Source: CAZAFD01 sp964484785 (lineage in GTDB: Bacteria > Pseudomonadota > Alphaproteobacteria > Rickettsiales > UBA1997). From it: 12,738 nt of DNA. Shown here one piece after another: positions 1 through 7,465 of this stretch (its first letter is position 1; every line of letters starts with the position of its first letter). The notes below the pieces were generated by a model. That model ran no database searches, had not been told where the DNA came from, and worked only from the letters and a program-made list of their open reading frames with translations. The position numbers were made by a program, and so were the translations under genes. The DNA is taken from the NCBI GenBank assembly GCA_964484785.1, contig CAZAFD010000020.1:1-12738 (forward strand). The letters run 5' to 3'.

Positions 1-41
1 GTAAATAAGTAAATGATTGTATAAGAAACCGCCCTTTGTAC

Positions 42-71
42 ACATAACTAATACATATGTATTAGTTATGT
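42..71. repeat. Perfect 30-bp palindrome, possible terminator hairpin
   Basis: Two 15-base arms (left 42-56, right 57-71) are exact reverse complements with no spacer; the centre reads ACATATGT. The palindrome starts about 35 bases past the stop of the minus-strand gene ending at 106, so it could form the 3' end of that transcript. Neither side has a run of T directly after the stem and the arms contain few G or C, so it is not a classic intrinsic terminator. A second perfect palindrome, AAAATATATTTT, lies at 80-91. An alternative is a binding site for a dimeric protein. Confidence 0.5.
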
Positions 72-105
72 TACTGTATAAAATATATTTTCTGTTGTTT
101 ATATA

Positions 106-1179
106 TTATATATTACGTGATGTAGTATAAGAAAGGTCTCTATTTGCTAATACTAAACAATCGTTTAATTGATATGTTTCTGGGATGCCGGCTGGACATA
201 ATTTCATTGCGGGCATTTCAACAACAGATTGTTTGTGTGTTAGCGCTAATGTTTTGTGTAAAGGCAATAAGTTTGTGCCCATAGAATTTGCTTTAGCTTC
301 AGTAAGTTTTTTTACTATTTTTGGTAGGTCACAATGCATGTTTTTGCTGATATCTTGAGATTTGTTTGCATGAAATCTATTCATTCCACTACATATTTGT
401 GCGGCAAGACTAAACATACCTGAAAATGCAAGTAATACCACCGAGGCTATACCAAAGCTATGTAATGTTAACAAGAAGATTGCAAAGAATACTACGGTTT
501 TTACTGCAGATATTCTAGCTCCTGTAGCGGTAAGTCTATAAAGCTTATCATGCTTAAAATAACTTTCGATAGTTTTGTGAGATTGACGTTCTAGTTTATT
601 TATAGCTTGATTTCTAATAGTTGGATCTGTTATTTGTTGTTCTATTTTGCGATGGTTGTCAATATATTCACACATTGCATCAACAAGTTCGCTGCATAAT
701 ACATTTGTGTGATTGGGGTCTTGACTAAAAATAGTTTTTGCTATTTCTGAAAGAGGTTTATGAAGGTTGTCTATTTGCTCATATGCCTTTACAGGATCTT
801 TTGTGTCTAAATATAAAGCCTTGAAACAATCTATTAATCTGTTTAGCTCCTTCTCGTTCTTACTTCGAGAAATTTTATTTAAAAAATATCTATAAATTTT
901 TAAATATTCTATCCTATCCTCAAAATCCATATCTTGATCTTGTGCTATAAATCTGATGGTTTCACGAAAAGCAGGATCGTTAGTCAAGGCCGTAATAATT
1001 GGAGAAGTGCTTGGGTATACAGGTATTTTATCCAATACCTTTTTATAGGCAGCTTGAAGCTCTATTTTTTTATGAATAACCTCTTGATAAGGAGTTATAT
1101 TAGGTAACTTGTCTGCAAGTTCTTGCTGCAATACTACAGTTTCTAGAGTTGCTCCCTCTAGTTCTTGTCTAGTTTCCAT
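106..1179 (-). CDS. Unrecognised 357-residue protein with C-terminal membrane hairpin
   Basis: I do not recognise this protein. Residues 1-220 are charged, probably mostly helical and without a signal peptide. Two hydrophobic stretches follow at about 223-241 and 243-262, separated only by a short HSFG turn, which suggests a helical hairpin in a membrane. The last 95 residues are polar with scattered cysteines (263, 283, 328, 341) but no CxxC pair or other metal motif. The ATG at 1179 is the chosen start; a promoter-like sequence lies about 35-65 bases upstream, but there is no Shine-Dalgarno sequence. It is divergent from dnaE. Soluble region plus late membrane hairpin is seen in some secreted effectors and inclusion-type proteins of intracellular bacteria, but that is only a shape comparison. 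The reading frame is long and has the base usage of its neighbours, so it is very probably a real gene. Confidence 0.8.
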   Translation of the reverse strand: METRQELEGATLETVVLQQELADKLPNITPYQEVIHKKIELQAAYKKVLDKIPVYPSTSPIITALTNDPAFRETIRFIAQDQDMDFEDRIEYLKIYRYFLNKISRSKNEKELNRLIDCFKALYLDTKDPVKAYEQIDNLHKPLSEIAKTIFSQDPNHTNVLCSELVDAMCEYIDNHRKIEQQITDPTIRNQAINKLERQSHKTIESYFKHDKLYRLTATGARISAVKTVVFFAIFLLTLHSFGIASVVLLAFSGMFSLAAQICSGMNRFHANKSQDISKNMHCDLPKIVKKLTEAKANSMGTNLLPLHKTLALTHKQSVVEMPAMKLCPAGIPETYQLNDCLVLANRDLSYTTSRNI

Positions 1180-1214
1180 AAATAATGTAATTAGTTGTTA
1201 AATTCATTTCAAAT

Positions 1215-1243
1215 AGTATATTACAAAAAATCGATTGGTGCAA
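1215..1243 (-). promoter_or_regulatory. Probable sigma-70-type promoter of the 357-residue gene
   Basis: On the minus strand TTGCAC (1243-1238) is followed after exactly 17 bases by TATACT (1220-1215), a five-of-six match to the -10 consensus. Transcription would start near 1208 and leave a leader of roughly 28 bases before the ATG at 1179. In such AT-rich DNA chance matches are common, but the spacing and -10 quality are good. Confidence 0.45.
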
Positions 1244-1276
1244 GCAATTATTTGCTAATTTAATAAAAAATTAATT

Positions 1277-1303
1277 TTGATTTAAAAAAATATTGTATAT
1301 TAT
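1277..1303 (+). promoter_or_regulatory. Possible dnaE promoter
   Basis: TTGATT (1277-1282) and TATTAT (1298-1303) are separated by 15 bases, shorter than the ideal 17, and lie about 40 bases before the dnaE GTG. The region between the divergent genes (1180-1340) is extremely AT-rich, so chance resemblance is possible. Confidence 0.3.
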
Positions 1304-1340
1304 CTAAGGCAATTGATCAATTTTGTTCTAAAAGCATATA

Positions 1341-4300
1341 GTGTGTAAATTTATACATTTAAGAAACCATAGCGAGTATTCTCTTTGTAGTGGAACTATA
1401 AGATTAAAAAAGTTAGTAGCCTTATCCAATAGCCTAAAAATTCCAGCAGCAAGCATAACCGATTGTCATAATCTTTTTGGGGCCCTGGAATTTTCCATGG
1501 CAGCAGCAAAAAATGGAGTACAACCAATTGTAGGTTGTGAAGTAATAATAGATGGAAGTAATTTTTTATTTAATAGCTATAGTGGATTGCGAACTAATGA
1601 GCAAAGAGAAGAAGGTTTGTGTAAAATAGTCATTTTAGCTAAGACCGATCAAGGATTTTTAAATTTAATAGCCTTAATTAGTGATAGTTATATTCATAGG
1701 CAGAGCGCTATAGATCCTCATATAACCTTGGAAGCCCTAGAAAAACATAAAGAAGGTCTAATTATTCTATCTGGTGGTCCGGAGGGAATATTGGGTAAGG
1801 CCATTTTGAATCAATCAAAAAATTTAGACGAAATAACTCAATATTTTTTAGATAATTTTAAAGATGATTTCTATATAGAAATTCTAAGACATGGGCAAGA
1901 AGATGAATTAAATACAGAGGATAAGTTTTTAGAACTGGCTTATAAATATAACATTCCTTTGGTGGCAACAAATGATTGCTATTTTTTAAAAAAAGATATG
2001 TTTGAAGCACAAGATGCTTTATCGTGTATTGGCGCTTCAAAATATGTTACTCAAACAGATAGAAAAAGATTAAGTCCTGAACACTATTTTAAATCGGAAG
2101 AAGAAATGATAGAGCTCTTCCGAGACTTGCCAGAGGCTATCGAAAATACTATCGTAATAGCAAAAAAGATACATACATGTGCACGTACTAGAAAACCAAC
2201 CTTTCCTCATTTTGATTTGCCAGAAGGAGTTACTGAAGCAGATGAAATGATTAGACTTAGTAGATTAGGTCTAGAAGAGAGATTGGAAAAAAAATTTTTA
2301 TTGGAACAAATTACGGATCTTAAGGAACAGGAGATTGTTAGAAAACAATATTTTGATCAGTTAGAATTCGAGATTAATACCATAATTGGTATGCACTTTC
2401 AGGGATATTTTTTGATAGTGGCGGACTTTATAGTGTGGAGTAAAACGCATGGTGTGCCAATAGGGCCTGGTAGGGGTTCTGGAGCTGGTTCGGTAGTAGC
2501 TTGGGCTTTAAAAATTACTAACCTTGATCCCATTAAATTTTCTTTATTTTTTGAGAGATTTCTAAATCCAGAACGTGTTTCCTTGCCTGATTTTGATGTG
2601 GATTTTTGTCAAAGGGGTAGGGCTAGAAGTATAGAATATGTTCAGGAAAAGTATGGTAAGGATATGGTTGCCCAGATTATTACCTTTGGAAAACTTCAAG
2701 CCAAGGCTGTAGTTAAAGATGTTGGTAGAGTTTTACAGATGGGATATAGCGAGGTTGATAAAATTTCTAAAATGATCCCCTTTGGCAACACCCTAGAAGA
2801 AGCTTTAGAGCAGGATGATGAATTAAAGAAACAAAGGGCCACCGATCCGGAGATACAAAGATTGTTGAATATTGCTTTGCAATTAGAGGGCTTAAATAGA
2901 CACACATCTGTACATGCAGCAGGTATAGTAATAGGTGACAAGCCATTAAAAGAAATTTGTCCTCTGTATTACGATGATAATTCGGATATGCCTGTAACTC
3001 AGTATGATAAAAAATATGCCGAAGAAGTTGGTCTGGTAAAATTCGATTTTTTAGGTCTTAAGACTTTAACTACCATTAAAGATACAATAGACTTTATTAA
3101 GGAAATTAGAAATGTTGATGTAGATATAGACAATATACCTCTGGATGATTCTGGAGTTTACAAGATGTTACAAATTCCAGACTCTATAGGGGTTTTTCAA
3201 ATTGAGTCTAGTGGAATGCAGGGTATGTTAAAACAAATAAAACCCGATAATATAGAAGATATTGTAGCTCTTATTTCACTTTTTAGACCTGGCCCTCTAG
3301 AAAATATTCCTGTTTATATCAAAAGAAAGCATGGCGTAGAAAAGGTTGAATATATGCATCCCAAGATGGAGCCTATTCTTAAGGATACATTTGGTATAAT
3401 TATATACCAAGAGCAGGTGATGAATATAGCTAAAACATTAGCAGGCTATACCCTAGGTGGTGCTGATTTATTAAGAAGAGCCATGGGTAAAAAGATTAAG
3501 GAGGAAATGGATAAACAAAGAGCTGTATTTGTTGAGGGCTGTAGGAAATTTAACGATATTAACGAAAAGCTTTCGAATGAAATATTCGACTTGCTTGCTA
3601 AGTTTGCTGAATACGGCTTCAATAAGGCTCATGCAGCTTCTTATGCAGTAATTAGTTATCAAACTGCCTATTTAAAATACCACTATATGGTAGAATTTTT
3701 GACGGCCACCATAAATATGGAAATAGGCTTAACGGATAAGGTTAGTTTCTATTTGCAAGACGTCAAAAAGCACAATATTAAAATATTAAATCCTGATATT
3801 AATAGATCTTACGCCTATTTTAGGCCGGAACTGATTGATATGACTGATAAGTATGAACCAGAGATAACAAGATATCATAACAATAAAGAGATAGCTATTA
3901 GATATGGCTTAGGGGCAATTAAGGGTGTTGGAATAGCTGTAGTGGATGAAATAGTAGCAGAGAGGAATAAAAATGGAGAATTTAAATCAATTTTTGATTT
4001 TTGCGAAAGAATGGATCCCAAGATCGTTAATAAAAAAACAATAGAATCTTTAGCTAAATGTGGTGCGTTTGATTTGATTCATTCTAACAGAAGACAGATA
4101 AGTGATTCTTATGAAATATTAAGCAATTACTGTAAGTCTCAAAAACAGGACGATAATTCTAAACAGATTAGTCTCTTTGAGGCTTGGGATATTGGTGTTA
4201 AAAATTTGCCAAAACTAGTGAATATACCTGATTGGGAAGGATATGAAAGAACACAGGAAGAGTTTAACGCCTTTGGTTTTTATTTGTTAAACCATCCTCT

Positions 4301-4973
4301 TAGTTCTATAGAAGATCAATTAATTCGTAAAAATATAGTTTTTTCTAAAGAACTAGAAGATCCAGCAATAGAAGATAATTGTACTATAAAAGTTGCTGGA
4401 GTTATAATTGCAACATCAATCAAGGCCGGGCCAAGAGGTAGATATGCTTATGTGACGCTATCCGATAATTATGGTTTATTTGATGTTGGTATTTTTAATA
4501 ATGATTTGATTACTCCAAATAAGGATCTTTTAAATGAAAATGCCCACAATCACGTGGTTTTTATATGTAATATTAGAAAAGATGATAGTGGAACAAAACT
4601 TGCGGCTAAGGAAATCATAACTCTTGACGATTTTATAAAGAATTTTCCAGTAGAAAATAAAATAATTAAGCCTTCTACGCGGAATTTTAACAAAAAGTCC
4701 TTATATGCCCATGAAGAAAAGATTGCTGCCCCAATAGAATACTATCAAGGTATAAGAATCTATATTCAGAACGAAAGGCAATTAGAACAGGTGTACAGAA
4801 TAATATCTAATTGTGTGGCTCTTGATAAGGAAAAGTTTACCAAGATTACTCTTACTATAGAAGCAAATGGTACACAAAAGGACGTTACCTTACCGGACAA
4901 TTATTTTATTACACCACAAAATCTATATCGATTGAGGTTTACGACAGATATATCTAGAATTGATAAAATATAA
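1341..4973 (+). CDS. dnaE: DNA polymerase III subunit alpha (replicative polymerase)
   Basis: This is the catalytic subunit of the replicative polymerase, extending DNA at the fork while bound to the sliding clamp. The 1210 residues are close to the family's usual 1150-1200. In order: PHP domain (about 4-215); palm with GPGRGSGAGS (375-384) and PDFDVDF (416-422), whose D419 and D421 match E. coli D401 and D403; the third catalytic aspartate in KFDFLGL (D569, matching E. coli D555); helix-hairpin-helix region (about 855-910); clamp-binding QISLF (942-946); OB fold from about 1014; C-terminal tau-binding region. The PHP metal site is degraded (R8, C42 and Y214 at usual histidine positions), so proofreading probably depends on a separate DnaQ. 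The start is GTG: an in-frame TAA lies just upstream at 1329-1331, and the first residues align with E. coli DnaE. No Shine-Dalgarno sequence is visible. Confidence 0.98.
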   Translation: MCKFIHLRNHSEYSLCSGTIRLKKLVALSNSLKIPAASITDCHNLFGALEFSMAAAKNGVQPIVGCEVIIDGSNFLFNSYSGLRTNEQREEGLCKIVILAKTDQGFLNLIALISDSYIHRQSAIDPHITLEALEKHKEGLIILSGGPEGILGKAILNQSKNLDEITQYFLDNFKDDFYIEILRHGQEDELNTEDKFLELAYKYNIPLVATNDCYFLKKDMFEAQDALSCIGASKYVTQTDRKRLSPEHYFKSEEEMIELFRDLPEAIENTIVIAKKIHTCARTRKPTFPHFDLPEGVTEADEMIRLSRLGLEERLEKKFLLEQITDLKEQEIVRKQYFDQLEFEINTIIGMHFQGYFLIVADFIVWSKTHGVPIGPGRGSGAGSVVAWALKITNLDPIKFSLFFERFLNPERVSLPDFDVDFCQRGRARSIEYVQEKYGKDMVAQIITFGKLQAKAVVKDVGRVLQMGYSEVDKISKMIPFGNTLEEALEQDDELKKQRATDPEIQRLLNIALQLEGLNRHTSVHAAGIVIGDKPLKEICPLYYDDNSDMPVTQYDKKYAEEVGLVKFDFLGLKTLTTIKDTIDFIKEIRNVDVDIDNIPLDDSGVYKMLQIPDSIGVFQIESSGMQGMLKQIKPDNIEDIVALISLFRPGPLENIPVYIKRKHGVEKVEYMHPKMEPILKDTFGIIIYQEQVMNIAKTLAGYTLGGADLLRRAMGKKIKEEMDKQRAVFVEGCRKFNDINEKLSNEIFDLLAKFAEYGFNKAHAASYAVISYQTAYLKYHYMVEFLTATINMEIGLTDKVSFYLQDVKKHNIKILNPDINRSYAYFRPELIDMTDKYEPEITRYHNNKEIAIRYGLGAIKGVGIAVVDEIVAERNKNGEFKSIFDFCERMDPKIVNKKTIESLAKCGAFDLIHSNRRQISDSYEILSNYCKSQKQDDNSKQISLFEAWDIGVKNLPKLVNIPDWEGYERTQEEFNAFGFYLLNHPLSSIEDQLIRKNIVFSKELEDPAIEDNCTIKVAGVIIATSIKAGPRGRYAYVTLSDNYGLFDVGIFNNDLITPNKDLLNENAHNHVVFICNIRKDDSGTKLAAKEIITLDDFIKNFPVENKIIKPSTRNFNKKSLYAHEEKIAAPIEYYQGIRIYIQNERQLEQVYRIISNCVALDKEKFTKITLTIEANGTQKDVTLPDNYFITPQNLYRLRFTTDISRIDKI

Positions 4974-4985
4974 AATATATGATGA

Positions 4986-5015
4986 TTGGATTTATATTCG
5001 TACAAATTTTATATA
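4986..5015 (+). promoter_or_regulatory. Possible recA promoter
   Basis: In the 124-bp gap after dnaE, TTGGAT (4986-4991) and TATATA (5010-5015) are separated by 18 bases. It would give a leader of about 75 bases. A weaker alternative, TTGCTT (5039-5044) and TAAATA (5063-5068), also has an 18-base spacer. No GTTC-N7-GTTC or GAAC-N7-GAAC box of the alphaproteobacterial LexA type is present in the gap. Confidence 0.25.
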
Positions 5016-5097
5016 AGTAATAAACGATGACTACTAGATTGCTTTTTAAATTGATCTGTGCTTAAATAAATACACATTTTTAATAAAAAATAGTGTT

Positions 5098-6153
5098 GTG
5101 ACAGAGGAAAAAAACAACGATAGAAGAAAAGCACTGGACGTTGCTCTTGCTCAGATAGATAAGCAATTTGGTAAGGGATCTGCCATGAGATTTGGACAAA
5201 AACCTATAGAAGATATAGCAGTGATACCATCTGGTTCGTTAGCTATTGATGCTGCGTTAGGTGTTGGTGGTTATCCACGTGGTAGAATAATTGAAATATT
5301 CGGCCCAGAAAGTTCTGGTAAAACAACTCTTACTTTACATGCTATAGCTGAAGCACAAAGGCAAGGTTTAACTTGCGCTTTTATAGATGCGGAACATGCA
5401 TTTGATCCTGTGTATGCTTCTAAATTAGGATTAGATTTAAATGAACTCATTATTTCACAGCCAAACTGTGGCGAAGAAGGACTAGAGATTGCTGATACAT
5501 TGGTTAGATCGGGGGCAGTTGATCTTATTGTTATAGACTCTGTTGCTGCTTTAGTACCTAAGGTTGAACTAGAGGGAGCCATGGAAGATAATCAGATGGG
5601 ACTACAGGCTAGATTAATGAGTAAGGCTCTCAGAAAGATTACTGGTTCAATTTCTAAAACAAATTCTACAGTTATCTTTATTAACCAAATCAGAATGAAG
5701 ATAGGTATAATGTTTGGTTCTCCAGAAACTACTACTGGAGGTAATGCATTAAAGTTCTATGCTTCTGTCAGAATAGATGTTAGAAGAACTGGTTCTGTAA
5801 AAAATAAAGAAGAAGTTACAGGAAATGAGACCTTGGTTAAAATTGTAAAAAATAAGGTAGCACCTCCTTTTAGAACGGCAAAATTCGAGATTTGTTTTGG
5901 AGAGGGTATTTCTAAAACTGGAGAGGTAGTAGACTTAGGTGTTGCTTATGATATCATAGATAAATCAGGTTCATGGTATTCGTACAACGATCAAAAAATT
6001 GCTCAAGGCCGAGAAAACGTTAAGGAGTATTTAAAAAATAATCCTAAGGTTTATAAGGAAATTGAAACTAAGATTAGAGAAAAACTAAAAAATAAAGATC
6101 CTCTTATCTTGGAGACCGCTATAGAGGAAGACACTATCCAAACAGAGGAATAA
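5098..6153 (+). CDS. recA: RecA recombinase
   Basis: This ATPase forms filaments on single-stranded DNA and drives homologous pairing and recombinational repair. Its 351 residues are typical. The N-terminal polymerisation helix carries KQFGKGSAMRFG; the Walker A motif GPESSGKT is at 69-76; Walker B lies in LIVIDSVAAL; loop L1 contains EDNQMGLQARLMS; and loop L2 contains NQIRMKIGIMFGSPETTTGG. The tail is acidic, as usual. The start is GTG, chosen because it gives the standard RecA N-terminus; there is no Shine-Dalgarno sequence. It follows dnaE by 124 bp with no clear terminator between them, so partial read-through is possible. No LexA-type box is visible upstream, so SOS control is not supported by this sequence. 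Confidence 0.99.
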   Translation: MTEEKNNDRRKALDVALAQIDKQFGKGSAMRFGQKPIEDIAVIPSGSLAIDAALGVGGYPRGRIIEIFGPESSGKTTLTLHAIAEAQRQGLTCAFIDAEHAFDPVYASKLGLDLNELIISQPNCGEEGLEIADTLVRSGAVDLIVIDSVAALVPKVELEGAMEDNQMGLQARLMSKALRKITGSISKTNSTVIFINQIRMKIGIMFGSPETTTGGNALKFYASVRIDVRRTGSVKNKEEVTGNETLVKIVKNKVAPPFRTAKFEICFGEGISKTGEVVDLGVAYDIIDKSGSWYSYNDQKIAQGRENVKEYLKNNPKVYKEIETKIREKLKNKDPLILETAIEEDTIQTEE

Positions 6154-6158
6154 CTTGA

Positions 6159-6185
6159 ATGAGCTTGAATATCATTCAAGCTCAT
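6159..6185. terminator. Hairpin shared by converging recA and nfu ends
   Basis: Arms 6159-6170 and 6174-6185 are perfect 12-base reverse complements around a 3-base loop (ATC). The hairpin lies 5 bases after the recA stop; on the other strand it contains the last codons and TGA stop of the Nfu gene. It is well placed as a two-way transcription end between convergent genes. It lacks a following T-run on either strand, so termination may be weak or the hairpin may instead stabilise the 3' ends. CTTGAAT occurs twice (6154-6160, 6164-6170), giving a second, shorter pairing option with the right arm. Confidence 0.6.
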
Positions 6186-6435
6186 CTTCTTCAAATTCTA
6201 AATTTTCTACAGAAGATATTTCTGATATATATTCCTTAAGCGTTTCTTCTACGCTATGCTTTAATGTTATAGCTGCCATTGGACAACCATGACAGGCGCC
6301 TATCAGTTTTACTTGCACTACATGGTCTTCGGTATAGTTTACAAATTCTATATTACCCCCATCCATTACCAAGACAGGTCTGATTTTTTCTTTAATAATC
6401 TTTTTTATTTGTGCTACTATTTCGTCATTTGCCAT
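6172..6435 (-). CDS. Stand-alone Nfu-type iron-sulfur cluster carrier
   Basis: This is an 87-residue protein consisting almost entirely of the domain known from the C-terminus of NifU. That domain holds a labile Fe-S cluster, usually between two subunits, and passes it to client enzymes. The diagnostic parts are RPVLVMDGGNIEFV (19-32) and the cluster-ligand motif C48-H-G-C51, followed by PMAAITLKHSVEETLKE. The tail (76-87) is strongly acidic. It is much shorter than E. coli NfuA because the N-terminal degenerate A-type domain is absent, which is common in alphaproteobacteria. Its ATG lies inside the end of rpoH with an 11-bp overlap, so its translation is probably coupled to rpoH and it is the last gene of the rsmI operon. 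Cytosolic role is inferred from the lack of a signal peptide. Confidence 0.93.
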   Translation of the reverse strand: MANDEIVAQIKKIIKEKIRPVLVMDGGNIEFVNYTEDHVVQVKLIGACHGCPMAAITLKHSVEETLKEYISEISSVENLEFEEDELE

Positions 6436-7300
6436 TTTCAGAATTCAGTTTATTTAGTATAAATTGTTTCATTTTTTTAATACCCTGTTCCTCTATTTGT
6501 CTAACTCTTTCTATAGAGATATTGTACTTTTGAGAGAAATCTTTAAGTGGTTTGCCTTGCGGATCAAGTTGTCTGTTTTGTACTATATCTCTTTCTCTAT
6601 CGTTAAGTATTGATAGGGCTTCTTGTAATAATTTAATTCTTCTAAGTTTTTCCCGACGAAGATCTATTAAGTTATCTTGCCTGATTTCTTTGGAGGGCAG
6701 AAATTCGCCTAATTCTTTTTTTTCTCCGTCGGTAGATGAAGCAATTAATTTGTTTATAGAGACATCTGAATTAAACATTCTTTGATCCATCTCTATCACT
6801 TCCTTTTCTTGAACATTTAAATAGTTTGCTATTTGTTTTACGTCCTGGTTATCAAGGTAACGCTTGTTGTTATAAGAAAGTAGCTTATTTTTGATCTTAC
6901 CTAGATTAAAGAAAAGTTTTTTTTGATCTAGCGTGGTGCCAATTTTTACTAGAGACCAACTTCTCAATATATATTCTTGTATGTTGGCTTTGATCCACCA
7001 CATGGCATAGGTAGCTACTCTACACCCTTTACTTAATGAAAAATCCTTTACCGCCTTCATTAAACCAAGATTGCCTTCAGCTATTAAATCGCTCATGCAC
7101 AAGCCATAATTTTTATATTTATTGGCAATTTTTACAACTAATTTAAGATGGCTTTTTACTAAAATTTTTGCGGCATTTATGTCACCTTGTTCCTTAAGAA
7201 GAGCATATCTTCGTTCTTCTTCTTCAGTTAACATAGGTATTTTACTAATTTCCGCTATGTAGTTATTTAAAGCAGTGGTTTTTTCTAAAGACTTAGCCAT
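6425..7300 (-). CDS. rpoH: RNA polymerase heat-shock sigma factor RpoH (sigma-32)
   Basis: This alternative sigma factor directs RNA polymerase to heat-shock and protein-quality-control promoters. At 291 residues it has the usual length. Region 2 is clear: HLKLVVKIANKY (51-62), DLIAEGNLGLMKAV (71-84), then YAMWWIKANIQEYILRSW (98-115) in regions 2.3-2.4. The family-specific RpoH box follows as QKKLFFNLG (126-134), with G134 where the common form has arginine. Region 4.2 is the helix-turn-helix around 253-282 (SIERVRQIEEQGIKKM). The RpoH box separates it from RpoD, which would also be much longer. The ATG directly follows the TAG of the preceding small gene, and the 3' end overlaps the Nfu gene. 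No strong upstream RNA thermometer is possible here, because the region upstream is coding. Confidence 0.95.
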   Translation of the reverse strand: MAKSLEKTTALNNYIAEISKIPMLTEEEERRYALLKEQGDINAAKILVKSHLKLVVKIANKYKNYGLCMSDLIAEGNLGLMKAVKDFSLSKGCRVATYAMWWIKANIQEYILRSWSLVKIGTTLDQKKLFFNLGKIKNKLLSYNNKRYLDNQDVKQIANYLNVQEKEVIEMDQRMFNSDVSINKLIASSTDGEKKELGEFLPSKEIRQDNLIDLRREKLRRIKLLQEALSILNDRERDIVQNRQLDPQGKPLKDFSQKYNISIERVRQIEEQGIKKMKQFILNKLNSENGK

Positions 7301-7465
7301 CTATTCTTTAAATAATTCGTCCAGCGTGAAATAAATTGTTAAGCCAAGCCCGGCGTATTGGCCAAGTCTAGTGCTTGCATCATGACTGAAACCATATAGG
7401 CCAAAGTATATACCAAGAATAATTAAGAATACTATTAACAATATCAAAGCACCTTTATCTTGCAT
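7301..7465 (-). CDS. Small membrane protein (54 residues), unknown function
   Basis: This short reading frame fills the space between rsmI and rpoH exactly: its ATG follows the rsmI TAA and its TAG precedes the rpoH ATG, with no free base on either side. The 54 residues begin MQDKGALILLIVFLIILG. Residues about 6-26 form one strong hydrophobic helix, followed by a polar stretch (27-38, SHDASTRLGQYA), a less hydrophobic segment (39-48, GLGLTIYFTL) and an acidic end (DELFKE). That suggests one membrane span, possibly with a second short one. I know no family for it. The exact fit, the hydrophobic pattern and the operon position argue for a real gene rather than a spacer. Translational coupling with rpoH is likely, so it could affect sigma factor output in cis or through its product; that is inference. 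Confidence 0.75.
   Translation of the reverse strand: MQDKGALILLIVFLIILGIYFGLYGFSHDASTRLGQYAGLGLTIYFTLDELFKE

Noticed and set aside
2696..2941. Minus-strand frame of 81 codons inside dnaE
   Set aside because: It lies opposite the most conserved polymerase region and has no family resemblance; it is a by-product of the real gene.
5271..5582. Minus-strand frame of 103 codons inside recA
   Set aside because: It is antisense to the ATP-binding core of RecA, is serine-rich with no recognisable domain, and is explained by codon use of recA.
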